Source: Luidia sarsii
Taxonomy: Eukaryota > Echinodermata > Asteroidea > Paxillosida > Luidiidae
Assembly (NCBI GenBank): GCA_949987565.1
Contig: OX465118.1
Location: 2,632,538-2,696,537, forward strand
Direction: 5' to 3'
Length of the DNA stretch: 64,000 nucleotides
Of this stretch, positions 11,632 to 26,600 are shown piece after piece. Position 1 is the first letter of the stretch, and each line of letters starts with the position of its first letter. Under the pieces are notes generated by a model. The model was not told where the DNA came from, made no database searches, and worked only from the letters and a program-made list of their open reading frames with translations. The position numbers were made by a program, and so were the translations under genes.

Positions 11632-14600
11632 CTACACAGAAAAAAAATTAAACACAATAGAATCTGAGGAAGGGCAGGCAAGGATTGAAACATTCAGAAA
11701 AATGTTGGTCATTTAAGTAAGCAAACAATTTGCAATTGATCTGCTAGCTAGTTCTCTTCATCCCCACTAGGATGTAAGCCTGCAACGAGATTCCTCCATT
11801 CCTGTCTGTCCTTGGCTTTCTTGTCTGCTGCCCTCTGTCAGGTTGGTAGGCTGGTTCCCGTCCCCTTCTTGGTCTCCAGACGTCTCCCGTCCTCCGAAAT
11901 GTAGGGGCTGGTAGCTAGTAGCCATCCACGGCCTGTGGTTGGTTCAGTTTTGCGCATGCGCTTTCATTTTTGTACTTATTATAGAGATAATGTAATGTAA
12001 ACATGACTGTGGGTATCATGACGGCGCAGCACATGGCTCTCGGAAAAAGTTCCCTACCCCTAAAAAGCAGGTAAATTCGAGGAAAAGTTGTGTTGCATGC
12101 GGAAATGACTCCATCGATAAATTAAAGATTCAGTCTATAGTAGAAAACAAAAGTTGTCCGAAAAACTCCTGAAATACGGGGGAATTAACTCAATAATATC
12201 CATCATGTCCTAGTAAGTTGTTCTCTAGAATTTAATATACGGACATGTTACCGATTTCCCAGCTGATATCCAGTTGATTCAGTTGAACCACACAGGCAGA
12301 AATTACCGATAGTTGAAAGGTGATTGTGTCCAATCTAAACCGGATCAGTTTTAGCGCTAAACCTCCCCCTCAAGCAAATTTTTTGCGACAAGTAAAACCA
12401 GGTCGGTTTTAAATTTCGAACCTCGTCAGAGCATTCAGACACACATTTTTTTTAAACCAATTGGGTTAAAAAAGTAATTTTAGTGAATCTAAAATGCTGT
12501 CTGAAGGGGCCCGATGATATCAAACTCTTCACTTCCAATATCACAAAGGAAGGAGACGAAGCCAATGAAACACCATTTGTTTGTACTATAGATAATGGAG
12601 GCAAACAGTAGAAGGTTTGGCATTACATGAGTCTGCAGAATGAGGTTTGGCATTACAATGCCACACAAATGTGGCCATTTGCAAAGATCTTAAAATTTAG
12701 TGGGCCTGACGTTTCATTTGCAAAGATGTTACAGTTTAAATCTTTGCGATGATGACGTGCAAGTGCAATTTAAGGATTCCTTTTATTTGGAAACAGGACG
12801 AAAAATCACAAAGAAAGAACTCACATTAGTCATCTCAAATTCATCTGCTGGATAGCTTCCCCCGGCGCCAGAAGAGGGCGCCATTCCTCCTGTAGATTGC
12901 AGTGAACTTCTCAGTCGTAATCCATTCCGTTGAAACAACTCTTCCAGCTTCTCACGACGCTCCTTCTCTCGCGCATTTCTGAAAAGCAAACACAATCACA
13001 ACCGATTAAAGCTCCCTGCCTTAACTAGCACTCAACGCCTCGTCCAAAGTCATTGGCTGTGGCTACCAATCACACACAAGTCTACAGAAGCCGCTAGCTA
13101 GCGACTGCAGCCAATTTCCCATAGACAGGTGTGATATACCAAGCCATACTCAATACAGACAATTCACAGGCTATAATGAATGCCAATATACCGAACATTC
13201 AGCTATAACGAACATGCCGTTTGGCTCCCTATTTTTGTGTACAAAAAATGTGGCCGTAACTGCTATAACAAACGAGCGCTATTCTGAAAAATTTTCATGG
13301 ATCCCGGGATGTTCATTACAGCGACGTTCCACTGTACAGACGAGTCCCAATAGTGCGCCCTCAAGAGTTTGCAATGCGTTGGCCAATCATAATGAGCGGA
13401 ATCTGCCAACCCAATGCACGCCTGGAAAGGGTCAACAGGTTCTGCGTATTGTGATTGGCCGATGCATTGCAAACTCTTGAGGGCGCACTATTGTGAAGTA
13501 CCTGAATCAATTCAGATTCAGGCTAGCATGAATTTACCAGGTACCTAACACAGGAAAGACTGTTATAGAAAGAGAGGAATTCAATTTGTTAAAATTAAGT
13601 AGATGCCGGGGCAAGTAAAGATTAGGTAAGGCCGTGTCTGAAACGGGCGTCTAGAGCTAGGTCTAGGTCTACCCCTATTGGAAATACAAGGAGATGCGAA
13701 GGCTATAGCCCCATTCGTAGCTCTGGAAGCCAGTTTCGGACACGGCCTTAGACAACTTCTTGTGAACGATCTTCAACCCTGCATGCAAGCTCCTCCAACG
13801 AGGGCGCCCTAACGATAACCACTACAAATTATTAGTCTGGAGTTGCTGCATGAAGGCGGATTAGAAACCAACCTGTTCTTGATATAGACCACGACTACAA
13901 GCCCAATGACAATCAGCATGATAACAAAGATGACGCACATGGTGATAACCATCTTGCGCGAGTTCTCTTGAGCATCTGCAATGAGAGGAAAGAATGAAAT
14001 TCTATCTTTACTCAGGAAACTTTTCGACAACCCAATGCTACCGACATACACCACTTGTTTCACATCCTCTGACACACCAATCAAATAACACAAACAATCC
14101 ATTTCAAAACTGTCTACACCACAGAAACACAAGGAATGATGTGCCGTGAACATTTGTGTAATGAAATGGCGGACTATTAATTCACATTGTCATTTACATT
14201 GATACCTTATAACCACAATATGACTTATTACTCAATGATTATTTCAGTTTTAAGAATGTGCTGATCATGATGCAGATTTTGATTCATTAATCAAAATTGT
14301 ATTTTTTTTTTAAGAAAGAAAAAAGAGAGATAATGCAGTAATGTGCAGCTTCTGAGATCATTGATACAATACATAAATAAATGTTCAGTCATGCTGCATT
14401 TAAATGAAAATTGCTGGCATATCTTAGCAGGAATAACGGCTGACTAAAGTTCATCTCACAATTTCTGTTTTACTAATCTTATCCCTAGTCATTTACATCA
14501 ATGTAAACAAAATGCCTAGAGCACAAGTCATCAGCATACATGTACTCAATAAGTGTTTCATCTACTCAAAGGTAACATCCATGCATGTAAGGCTTTCAGA

Positions 14601-17600
14601 TTTGAAAACATTATTCACAACTCCTGTTGTGAAATAAACCTTGTGGTAATCGCGTATTGTATCTTTGCAATGTTAGGGCTGTTCCCACTACAAAAATAAT
14701 TGTGATTTGAATCGTGATTCAAAAACTGTTTTTTTTTTTTTTTATCATGTCCACACAGGCCAAAATATTTTGTCACAAAAAATCGCAAGCTGATTGTGGT
14801 TAGCAATTGTGGTTAAATGGTGTGTGTCCTTGCGGGTGACCCACGCAGGGAGACATATAAACAAGCACGGCACTTCTTGTCAGTCAGAGCGTGAGTGGTG
14901 CATTGTGGGATTTTAAAAACCCTGGTGCGATTCAGTGGAGCATTCCAAAACACACCGCGTTGCAAACACGCGATTATTTGAAAAACGCTCACTCTTAGTG
15001 CAGTATGAATTGCGATTCAAATCACACTAATAATTGCGTTTATTGCATCCACACATGCAAAAAAGTTTGAATTTGAATCACGATTCAAATTGCAATCCCA
15101 ATAATCTTGTCTATTTGGTGTAGTAGAAACGGTCCTATAGACATTCCCAACCTTAGCTGTGAAAGAGGTACAGTGAACTAATGTACATTTTTTTTCTAAA
15201 AAATACAAAATTTACTTTATTGACACTATTCTATAACTTATAAGTATTACTTTTTTAGTTGCTTGCTTGCTTCAAACCAGAAGGCAATGTAAATTATATT
15301 TTTGTCATACAAAGGGCAGGGAAACTATTTCATGGTGTCCAAACAACATTAGTTCCATCAAACTCGTGCCACCCAAGTCATGCATGCATTAACAAGCGAT
15401 GTCATAGTTGCTTCATGCATATTCACGATGCATAGGGTGAAGCATACGACATACCAGATAACATATAGCGTTTGACTCGACGGGCACGGTGGTGGAGCGT
15501 TGGATCTAGTAACAATAACGGCACAGCAGGATCATGACGTCACCATAACAACAACAGCACATCATCAAAACACGACAACAGACGTTATGACAGCAACTGG
15601 TACCCAACAACACATGTACTTTTCTATTGAGATATGACATGTCATCAGTTAAGGTATGATACAGCTTTTCATTGTTAGAAAAAATGGAGCAACTTCTTGT
15701 TGAAGGTTTGTCTCTTAGGGTGATACTCTCATAAAGCAATTCACCCAGTCTGAAATAGTTTATAATGGTAATGGAACTGCTCCAGACTATTCAAGAAAAA
15801 AACATGTCAAGAGGACTGACAAAAACCTACGTACAAAACAACAACTGAAAAAACTCATTATTTGAGTTACTTGACAACCCCAAAATTGTAAATTTTCTGA
15901 ATAAATAGTGTGATCTTTTCTTTTCCAAAGCTTAATCTCGCTACAGAAAAGTTGATGGTTGACAACAATTCATTCTGTCCTAAGCCAACCATTAAGCTTG
16001 TATCATACCATTGAGTGAGATTCAAGTCATGGACAAAAACCGACTTCCATACATAAACAGGCTGAAAAACAAATCATCAAATGCAAGGGACGTGTCCATA
16101 CAGTTTACATGCAACTTCAACACAGGGTTCTTTCACATTGGCAGACGTTAGGAGCTCCAAATGTGCCACAAAAAAATGCATGCAGGTTGATCAAAAGGTT
16201 GCTTGGAGCCAAAAACAGACACGAACACCAAGGCACACTTCCCACATTCTGACATTCCAAACACAACGACATGCAGTCTGTACTTTCTGTTCAATGACTT
16301 TTCCAGAAACAAATATAAATCAATCCCTATAAGACGAATTGTCCCTTTGAACTGTTGCACTAATACAGCCTCCTATAATACATGCACCATCGGTGCTAGG
16401 CATGAAATTGATTCTGGACCTTTTCTTTGCAATATGTGATGCATGTAAGGATAGCCGGCCAATCTTCCTTGTTTTGGATATTGCCCAATTCCTCGATGAG
16501 GAATCTGAAATTGCCACAGTCCATGCAACACGTGCCCATATCATAGATGATTAAGCTCTTGGGTTAATTGGTTAGTTTTGGAAACACTGTGGCTAGAATG
16601 CACCGATGAAATGACCCGAAAATAAAGGTTCTTCGTTGGCTAATGGCTACAATGGTTCTTCAGATTTGTTTGTTAGTAGAACAAACAGATTTCGGTTTAA
16701 GATCAAAAGATCACAAAACATATCTGAGGATCTGACATTGAATGCTGTCTACATGTGTTCTGTGGATTATATTCACTGCAATCATGAGTTATTTGGTGGT
16801 TTTGGGGAATTTTTTTTACAAATTCAGATAGAACAGGAGTAAGGACATTTTCCTACAGACAAAAATATAATTGGAAAGCATAGCTTTCCATTCCCCCACA
16901 ACCAAAACAGGAACAAAAGCTTCAACGAAACATGACAATGTCATTATACACAGCAGGGGTTCTATAATAATATAGCAAGATGGATCCTGGATGGGAATGA
17001 TGTATAGCGCCCTCTTGTGTTGAGAGGCTAAGGGGACAAGCATTATGATATTTGGAGGGGAGGATGTCCCAATAACAGGCTTCAGCATCCCACAAAAACT
17101 GTCAAATCTTCAACAATGTGAGTCACAAGCAGTCGCCATTGTATCCCCTTGTTATTTGTTGCAAGGTCTTGGATCAAGAGCACCATTTTCCTGACAATGA
17201 CCCTGACAATGTAACAGAAACCCCCTAACCTTGTATCAAATGCTGCTGTGACATGCATCATGCACTCTTTACTGGCAAAGTTTCAATTAATTCATTGATT
17301 TCCCAATTCATTCACAATGTCTGATTTGCGTCAAGTACCGTATCATTTTCTCGGTTGTAAGTGAGTTGCGATAAGTTTCCTTGCGCTGAGTTGGTACACA
17401 AAACCAGAGGTCTCAGGTTCAAGTCCCGGGTCTAGTGAAAGTTTTCTTTGCCATTTTTTTCAAACATTGTTTAAAATTCCCGAGTAGGTTTTTCCTGTTT
17501 TGTTTGACTCCAAACTGTTATTTGTGGGGTTGGTTATAAACCCTGCTACTCGAATGCCAGCCATGAAACCGTTTGGGACATCCTTACTGTCAGAGATGGC

Positions 17601-20600
17601 ACCAGTAGGAACAGAGACAAATTAAGATTGAAGCGGTGATGAACAGCTCCCTCTACTGGTAGCCGGGTGACAAGATGCGAGAGGTGCATGATTGATACTG
17701 GGCACGTCATTGCACTACTTACTCTCGGAGTACCCTGGTTTCACATACTGACACCGCGTCCCTCCAAAGTTTGCGGGACAGCTGTAACCGTGGCAATGTA
17801 GTAAAAAAAAATAGGAAAAAACAAACGAAGGAGGAGAAAACACGAAAGGTTAATTTGAATAACGAAACTGCAGAAAAAGGCGCAGGTAAGAGCGCCCTCT
17901 ATGTGTACTTACTTGCTTTGGGACGTGGTGGTAAGGACTTGAATTCACATCGTTCACCAGTATATTTGGAAGGGCAACTGTTCGAAAGTTGATACAATCG
18001 GTCAATGGAAAGAATTCCAAATACAAATGGTTGTCATGGATAATCCTGACTGCTTATCAACTAGTCTCACATTTAGTGCTTTTAAACAGCTTTCAAAAAG
18101 TTTCAAACAGGACACATTCCATAGATATAATATGTGTAAAATAACACACATTCTGATGATTGCAAAATGCACAATTTCATTGCACTTTTAGTGTATTAAA
18201 GTTGCTTACAATTGATTTTTTTTCATACAGGGTGAAAATTGCAGATGTAGACAAATTCAAATGAAGAAATTTTCTTTGACAAAATGTGAGACTAATTGGC
18301 AGTCCAATAGCGCAATGAATATAATAAGTGTTAGGTTGAATTAAAGTTAATTGGTTAATCAAATCTGGTGCATTTCAGTCAAAAGCAGGACAATCTTTCC
18401 TTTTTCCTTTGCAAAATGGGGGAAAATAATCACCATGCCAACACAGCATTGACTTGAGTAAGTATCATCATTGTATGCAAGGGTCAATATCATGCAGCTT
18501 AAGACTGTCTTAGAAACCAGGGTTGTCAATATGGGTGCAGCATTAATGGTTAATTAGAATTAGGATTAATGGCAAGAAATCCATACTCTTCTATTACAGT
18601 TGGTTTTTGTCTGGATAAATTTAACAAGTTGAACATCTTAAGTGTGCATCAAGGTGATTCCTTGCAGACCTAGTCTTGTTACATGTACACATTTTGACAA
18701 GTTTCTATCCCTAAAGCATTTGATAAAGTAAAAGTCAATCTTGTTCAAAAACCCTGACTAGAACAACAATGAAAATATACTAATTGCAAATAATCTTACA
18801 AATGGGAGGCTGTATTTCAGCACATCTCCCCAAAAAACAATGGGTTTAAGAACTTATCTCTTGAGAAATTTAATACCTATTTATCTTATTAGATTAAATT
18901 ATTTAACTTTGATTTATTTTTGTTTACCCTGTTGAAGGCACGTTTGTGGGTTTAATAGTTACTCACATGCATTCATATTCCTTCTTAGTATCGTTAAATT
19001 CGCAATCTCCACCATTCAAGCAACCACAGTCGATGTCGGGTACCAGTCGATCGCAACGATTCCCATAATAGAGAATGGGGCACCTGCCAATCAGAGCATA
19101 GTTACTTCACCCGTCTCTCTCCTCCATAACTCTGCTCCTCTATCCGGGCAACTACTAACTACACAATGTCTACCACCAAGAACCACCATGATCACAAAAC
19201 AGACAAGGATCTTGCCATGCAACCAAAATGACCCCGCCCTCAAGAAAAGCAGTTTTTCACCCAACGATACCAGCAAACATGAAGAAATTGTGTACAAGCT
19301 AATGCACTACACTCAATTAGCAGCTGTTCAATAGATTCAGCTAAAATTAGCCTTCTCAGAATTTCAAGCCATTGCCCAAATGCTTCAGTGTGGTAATCTT
19401 TATGTGGTCAACATACCACGATGAAACCCCTAGTAGTTCTGAAGTACCAATTCCCCAATCTAGTGCTCATTCCCCATTAAACCGTTACTCATTTCACTAA
19501 AATTCAGACAAGAGCAAGTCTGAGCTTTCACTGTTTCACCAAAATAACATCGATTTGAAAAATTGCCAAAGAAAGCTTTGACTGGATTGGGACTTGAACC
19601 CGAGACCTCTGGATGAACGTACCAGCACTCTCCCATCTGAGCTATCCAGCCCTTAGATGGTGGCCTCCCAAATAGTCAACTAGTCTTTGCCGGGGTAGGG
19701 GTACCACTAAGAAATGAACTGAGATAGGGCAGGCAAACAAAATCTGGATACATTTCACAAGGTTTTAGCCTTTTCACAATGTACGCTCATAGACATTATA
19801 TTTCTACACAAGGATACACTATAGTGTGCGCTGGATGCAGTTTGGGAAATAAAAAGGCGACAGTGTGAAGGTACTGTAACAACAAACACCAAGAATTGAA
19901 TCATGGACACAAATGATTATAGGCCACAATGATAGAAATGACTCCTGATGTGTCAAGACTAGAAGACTTGTTAGTTACAAAACTGACATGAGTTGATGCC
20001 CCGAAGGTATGAAGTATGTACATGTATTAGGTTGCTAAGGTAATGACACCAGATAGACCCATACCATGTGAAAATGAGACACAGTGATGAAGCATAGATA
20101 TAACATTGATATAACAGTGGTTCAGACGTCAGAACTAGAAAGCGGGAGTCGCGGGTTCGAATCCCACCCGAGCTGCCTGAACTTGTTCATCAGGCATCAG
20201 GCAAAGCAGTGAGCACTCAGTGTTTGTCATGTTGAGCAGGGCAAACCCTCATTGAATTACAGTTATGAAGCCTCATTAAGCCAATAACAAAAACAGTTTT
20301 AAAGCTTTGATGAATACCACAAAACCTTCCATCTAAATAAAAAGGTTAATTATGTCATATGAATTTGTTTTCCCATTCCTTTATCTTCAGGTAATTATGA
20401 TCTCTCTTCCATATCATTATGTTATGTATATCAGTTAGAATTGATAGTAATTTCATTCTAAACATGGTAGGATGAGAGCAAATTATTGCCATATACCCTC
20501 ATAAAAAGAATTACAGGAGAATTTCAATGTGTGACAATTGATCGGCATTTTGATTTTCAATGTTGACAGCATGTATGTCTCTGTTAGTGTTAAAAATGGT

Positions 20601-23600
20601 TGAAATCCTGTTAGTATAATGTTAGCAGTTAATGGTTTACTTCAGTCAGAAACATTGTCAAACACTATTATGCACTGCATATGTTTCACTGCATGGTGTA
20701 TGAAACTTGGGTGGCGTGGGAATCATGCAAGCCACACAATACCAACCATGCAACTATAACAACCATGCAACTATTGAATTATTAACCATGTAAAGTGCGG
20801 TTAAAAATTCAGGATAACCAATTATTACTTGTTTTATCTTTCCAAATGTTCCAATTCTTACATAACTCTTGTTTTCAGAGAGAATTTGTCAAAATAAGGA
20901 AATACTGAAAGAACAAGATTTCTGACACCCTTTATTTGCAATTTCAGAATGCATAATTTGGCTCCAACGCATCTAACATTGACACCCAATAAATCAGCCT
21001 TGTCTTTGAACATTACCTAGTGCACTGGAGAACAATTGCTTGCTGGGCATTACCATGTACATTGGTACTCATTCTACACCTACATGCTTGTCCCTCTATT
21101 TGTTTGTCTTTTGGACGGATGACCCAATGTCATGCAGTGACATGCACAATGATTATTCAATAGGAAACACAGGGATGAGAAGAAAGATAAGAGAGAATGT
21201 AGGAGATAGTGAGTGACTGAGAGCCAATGGGATGGAGCCCACAGTGCCTTTCAGCTTGCTTTCTGATTGCGCCTGATGATAAAAAGACCAGGGTCCAAAG
21301 TCATAGAACTGCTTTAGCACCAACATTTACTTAAGCATGAAAAGCCTCCCTGATTATAATCACAGGCCAATTTCATAGAGACCCTTCAGCGCCCAAATTT
21401 GCTTGAGCACAAACGGTCATGATTCATAGGATCCCCTTGCCAACCCGAACTTCGCTTTTGTTTCATTCTATGTAAAGAAGACTGAAATACAAGTCAAAAG
21501 TGGGGTTCATAATCCTGTTTAGATTGTCAATCTTAAAGGCCATGCACACGAGAGCTACGGTATCTGCTGAGCAAAAATTCTCTCGAGGTCGTAAGCTCAG
21601 CACGTAGCTCACCACGTGCGCTGAACTTTTTGTGAGATTTCTGCCTCAAGAGGCTGTGAGACCAATATCTCTCCTGTTTGATCTTTTTTCGCCTCGCATG
21701 GATGAAAACTCATCTTGTGCGGTGACTTAAAGGCCGTCGCACACGAGAGTCATCTACTGAGAAAAAATTCTCTCAAGGCCGTTAGCTCAGCACGTAGCTC
21801 ACCGTGTGCGCTGAACCTAAGCGGTTGTATGGAATTAGGCCCAAGCTGCCAGCCAAAGTTCCATTTGTAATTTGATGCTGAGCACCCATGGTTGGAATAC
21901 AAGTTGAGGGCAGCAAGCATGGAGTGAAATATGAACGGCAATCTTGAATTGAACAAGGGTGAATGTTCGTGCTTAAGCGGCTCTGTGAAACTGGCCCCAG
22001 CGCAATCCTCAGTCTTGTACCCAGACTCAATGCTAATCAGTTCAGGAATGAATATGGAGCCTCCCTGCTTACTAGGGGCTTTTGGAATTGATGATAACAG
22101 ATAAAGGAAGGAATCACTCTGACTTGTCTACCTGGTATGTTTTTCCCCCCAGTGAATTTTTCTCAAAGGTCTTCCTTCAGACTACGTAAGCCAGGTCAAG
22201 TCCTCATTTCAGATTCATTGAATTTTGGACTTTAATCTTGATTCCGCACAAAATATTACGGTGAGATTTTAGCATTTTCAGACTTTGAATGATCTCTTTA
22301 AGCACGGGGGATTCACGCATAGAGTAAATGTGGTGATTTCAGTTTTCTTCGCAGTCTGAATATTCCGAGGTGGCTCTTGCACAGTAATAAATGGAAATGA
22401 ATGCAGCAAGTCTGCCTGAGACAAACATGAGAGCAGGAACATGGGAAAGGAAGATGGCAAACATGGACCAGATGTCCGGCTGTTTCAAGAGACTGAGGGA
22501 TCGAGAGAAGGCATGCAACATGTTGCAGGACGTGGGCCTGTCAGAGAGGGAGGTTGATGTGGCTCAGCTTACCGACAGGAGGCCTTGGAAATTCCTACAA
22601 GCTCTACACACTCCCCACCATTCATACAAAAGTGCTTCTCGTACTTCTCACTGCATGGCTTAGTATGGTCATCAATCAAGGCTGCAAGAAAAACGAGATC
22701 AATACAGAAATGAAAGCACCTCGCAACTCTGCAAGTATGACTTTACAGTGTACAAATACATTGTGTACCTCTCCTACCAACTCTTAAAACAAAGTCTTCA
22801 AAATTTCTTCAAACCTTCCATTGGGCTTAGGAACTATGGGTTCTTTAACATCAAATGGAAAACCCAAGCATCACTGAAAAGCCGCATTTCCACTGGACTA
22901 AAGTTTCACCGAGACGATGGTTAAATGTCAAAAATGATTAAATCTTACCGTTATTCTCACTCGGACTTTTTTCAGTTGGTCAATTCGACCGAGACGAAAC
23001 CGAGACATTAAAGTAACCGACAATAATTGGCAATATATAACGGCTCATGGGGTGCTGCGCGTGATCTTTGAGGCTACAAAATGACATCAATAGCGTGTGA
23101 AATAAAAACAACTTCTTGAAGATAATAAGGACGTTTATACGTACATGTACATCATGCTCAAACATGGCAGATAATTTTAGTGTGGGCAAAAAGACAAAAA
23201 AAAAACTAGAAGCCTGAAGGTAAAAAGCAGCGGAATTGGAGCCACAAAGAATCCCATGGCTTGCTACACATTTGGAGCGAAAAAAAGAAAAAAAGATACA
23301 TGCCAAGGGACAGCTATGTACAGTAGGTCGATATGACCAAAGCAGACGCTCTGCACAGCGCATGTGCGATGTCACATACTGTATAGGCCGGATGTGGTTT
23401 TCAGCCGAGCTTCATTTTACCAAGTGGTGCGTTTCCACTGGACAAAGCGGCCTGATTTAACTTCCCTGGTCACTTCCACTAGGCAGAGGTCGGCCGGTTA
23501 AAGTAACCATTCGGCTCCGTTAAGTTACTGAGAGGATAGTTTCCACTGGACTTAAATTGGGAAGAGTAACCATCGTCTCGGTTTCTCTGACTAGAATAAG

Positions 23601-26600
23601 TCCAGTGGAAATGCGGCTTAACCCTGAAAGAGCCGGGGGGGGGGGGAGGAGGGCGCATAGGGTGCATAGGGTATTTCTTTTCAGGGATTCCTTTGCATAA
23701 TTAGCTCATTCATATTGCTGAATGCCATTTAGAATTATTGGTTCTCCATGTTTCATTATCATTGTAAAATTTATGCAAATTCAATAGCAAAAAGGGGGAA
23801 ATTCAATAAAAAAACAAGGAAAACATGAAAAAAGCCCAACAAATTTAATAATGAATAATTAATGAGCTATAATTACACAAAACACTATTTTTTTCAAATG
23901 TCATTTTACACAAAATGTTAATTCTATATTTTTCTCTATTACCCTGCTAAATATCATTTGAATCCATAGTTGAACGACCAAGATCTGAGGGGGGAGGGGC
24001 AGAATCCCCCCCCCTCAGCTGAGAGTTAAGAGACTGCTTCTTGGGAAGCTAAGGGAAGCATAGAGTATGTATTAAGGCTAAGGATGCCTGCAATATGAAG
24101 ATTGTTTTAATGTTTGTGGGTCTGGCTATATGCAGTATGTGGTTTCTTACTTCTGCAGTCGGTGCCTCTATATTCTGGATCACAAACACATCGGCACTCA
24201 TTATCATCAACGCGTCCATGAATGCCGCAGTCGATGTTACATTCTAGCGATTCACAACGTTCCCCTATGAAGCCTGGCGCACATCTGTGGGAAACAAGCA
24301 GATCAAACCATCACATGCACCTTGATTCAAGTCAAAAGCAATCTCAACTAAGGCTGTGATTGGTCCAGTCAGCGCTTTCAGAATATCTGATGCACTTGAG
24401 ATACTGGATTAACAGAATGACAAACAAAAGACTAGCAACTAGCCAAAAGAGTAGGCAAATGTGTTTGAGTATATGTGACCTGAGATGGTGTAATAAGCAA
24501 TCTACTTCAAAAGTCCTTTTCGAATAAACGATGTCAATAGTCAAAGTACTAAGGCCGTTCCCAACTACGAAAATAATCGCGATTTGATTTGCGATTCAAA
24601 AACTTTTTTTGGTCGTGTCCACACAGGCCAAATAATCACGTCGCGAATAAACTGTGAATTTCGGCAAAGTATGGAAATAACTTTGATATCATTGGAAAGC
24701 TAATGAGGTATTCCTTGCAATGGTGGGAAAATCTTGAAAACTCAAATTTGGATGACAAACATCATTATGGGGTACAGGGTCACATATGCACTGGCTATAT
24801 GAGGCAAGTCTGCCCACACACTTGCATACAACACATCATATTGTGATAGGTCCCTTGGCATATGGATGACGTACAGTTATCTGTTGATGTCGAGAACATA
24901 CGTGTCCATGCATAAAAACCCATGAATATGACGTCATTTGAATGAGGCACAACCAGCCAGAAGGTAGCTTACACTGTACTTCCAAAGCCACAGTGCTCTA
25001 CATGCCTGCCCATCCTAACAGCTGTGCCTTTTCATCATTGAATCATCAGTTTGCATCTAAGATGACGATGATGATGATGTGATGACACCAATGCATCAAG
25101 TCTGTTGTTTACTTAATCTCTTCATCTTAAGTTAATCAGTAGTAAGAACAAGCCACATACAATGTGGCAAAAGATCAATGTGTACATTTACATCATTCAG
25201 AGGTAAAAATAGCACGCCTGACCTCCAGACTACCTTCTTTTTCGCCCTTAGTTTAGGGTTGCCATACAGAAATGATGTCATGTCTATAGGATCTAAGCTC
25301 AGCAAATCCATCTTGGCCATTTTCCATGAAAGAGTTTTGCACTAAGTATTTTTCAATCTAAACCAAAACCAATCTTCCAAATTTCAATAAAACAACCTCA
25401 AAAGGGAATGAGATGTTCGGACCAATCAGCATGATTCTCATAAGCCAACCAATCTGGGCACAATCAATCAATGAGGATTGATCGGCACGCGTTCATGTAT
25501 CCTCCTGTCTGCCACTGACATTCTGTCTAGAACTTGTGGCAGCAGCCCACCCCTGTGTCTGTCACCCAGCCTAATGCCCACAGATTTCATTGCAGCTCAC
25601 TGCCCCAGATGAGACCTCATTTCGTTTCCCCATCATATTTCATCTTGTATTTCAGGACCTCCAGGCAGAGTGTCATTAGAGGCTGATGCAGCCGTCCTCA
25701 TTGTCATGGGCTGAGCAGTTTAAAACTGTGACATTGAATTAAGTTAGCATGCTGTATGTAGAGGACTAGAGATTACAATAAAACAATTCACAATAGTCTG
25801 GTCATAATGCTAAAAAATGTTAACAAAAATGCTTTTCAAAGTCACACAAAACTTACCAATGAAAAGTTTCAGCACAAGATAATACAAATATCCCAAGTAC
25901 TTTTATAAAGCATAAACCACACAAATCATACAAATAACATTGGGTTAATAAAGAGTACCGGGGTATAGGTTTGCGGTGACACCATGTACGAAAATCTCTT
26001 TTGTGAGTGAGTGTGGTTCTGAAGTCTGTCCATCTTCAGGGGGAAGACGAACAGAGCACACTCTCCGAAACGTCAAGTAAAACCCTGGTTTTTATTAGAA
26101 CCACACTCACTCACAAAAGAGATTCTTATACATGGTGTCACCACCATCATGCATAGCCTTAAGTCTTATTCAACTTTGGACTAACATGATATCTTTTGCT
26201 TGACAAATGGAGACTGTCAACTTATGTCAAAGTTAACATGAAGTAAATACATACAAAAATGTTGCAAACTGTTCACTGCCTAAAATGACCTGCAATACAT
26301 GAATCTAAAAAGTTAGAGGGCCTGACGTTTTGATCCTAGCAGGACCTTTCTCAAAGGCGAAGTGACAAGGACATGTACAGACTGTCAGGGGAAGGAAAGC
26401 CCTGACACACATGACAGAGGAAGGACAAAAGGGAAGGGAGTGGGATGCAGATGTACACCAAGGGAGGGGAGATCAAAGGGAAAACAAACAGAAGGGTGGG
26501 GAGGATCAAAGGGACAGGAGTGAGGCGGGAGATTAAAGGGGAAAGGGAGGGGGGAAGATGCGCCAAAGTTGAGAAAAGTACTCTCACTGATCTTACCTGC

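Larger units (their letters stand above)
13976..17722. other. Intron between stalk and transmembrane exons
   Basis: 3.7-kb phase 1 intron. Holds the MITE at 14675-15137 and the SINE at 17342-17516; the rest is unremarkable AT-rich DNA with no EGF or other exon recognised on either strand. Confidence 0.6.
19084..22572. other. Intron inside the neuregulin-type EGF
   Basis: 3.5-kb phase 2 intron between cysteines 4 and 5 of EGF f, the position of alpha/beta choice in vertebrate neuregulins. It holds two SINEs (19556-19703, 20105-20275) and the repeated segment at 21535-21812. I looked for a second exon beginning with a split codon then CP/CQ...G..C and did not see one. Confidence 0.55.
24285..26596. 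other. Intron between the two halves of EGF d
   Basis: Phase 2 intron. Contains a partial MITE (24551-24653, AGGCCGTTCCCAACTAC family), a foldback element (25965-26143) and a GACGTTTTGATCC repeat copy (26253-26372). A purine-rich (AGGGGA) stretch runs at about 26385-26560. No exon seen. Confidence 0.6.

Noticed and set aside
19570..19660. Functional tRNA gene
   Set aside because: A and B boxes are present but the arms do not pair into a full cloverleaf by eye, and the sequence continues into a SINE body shared with other copies.
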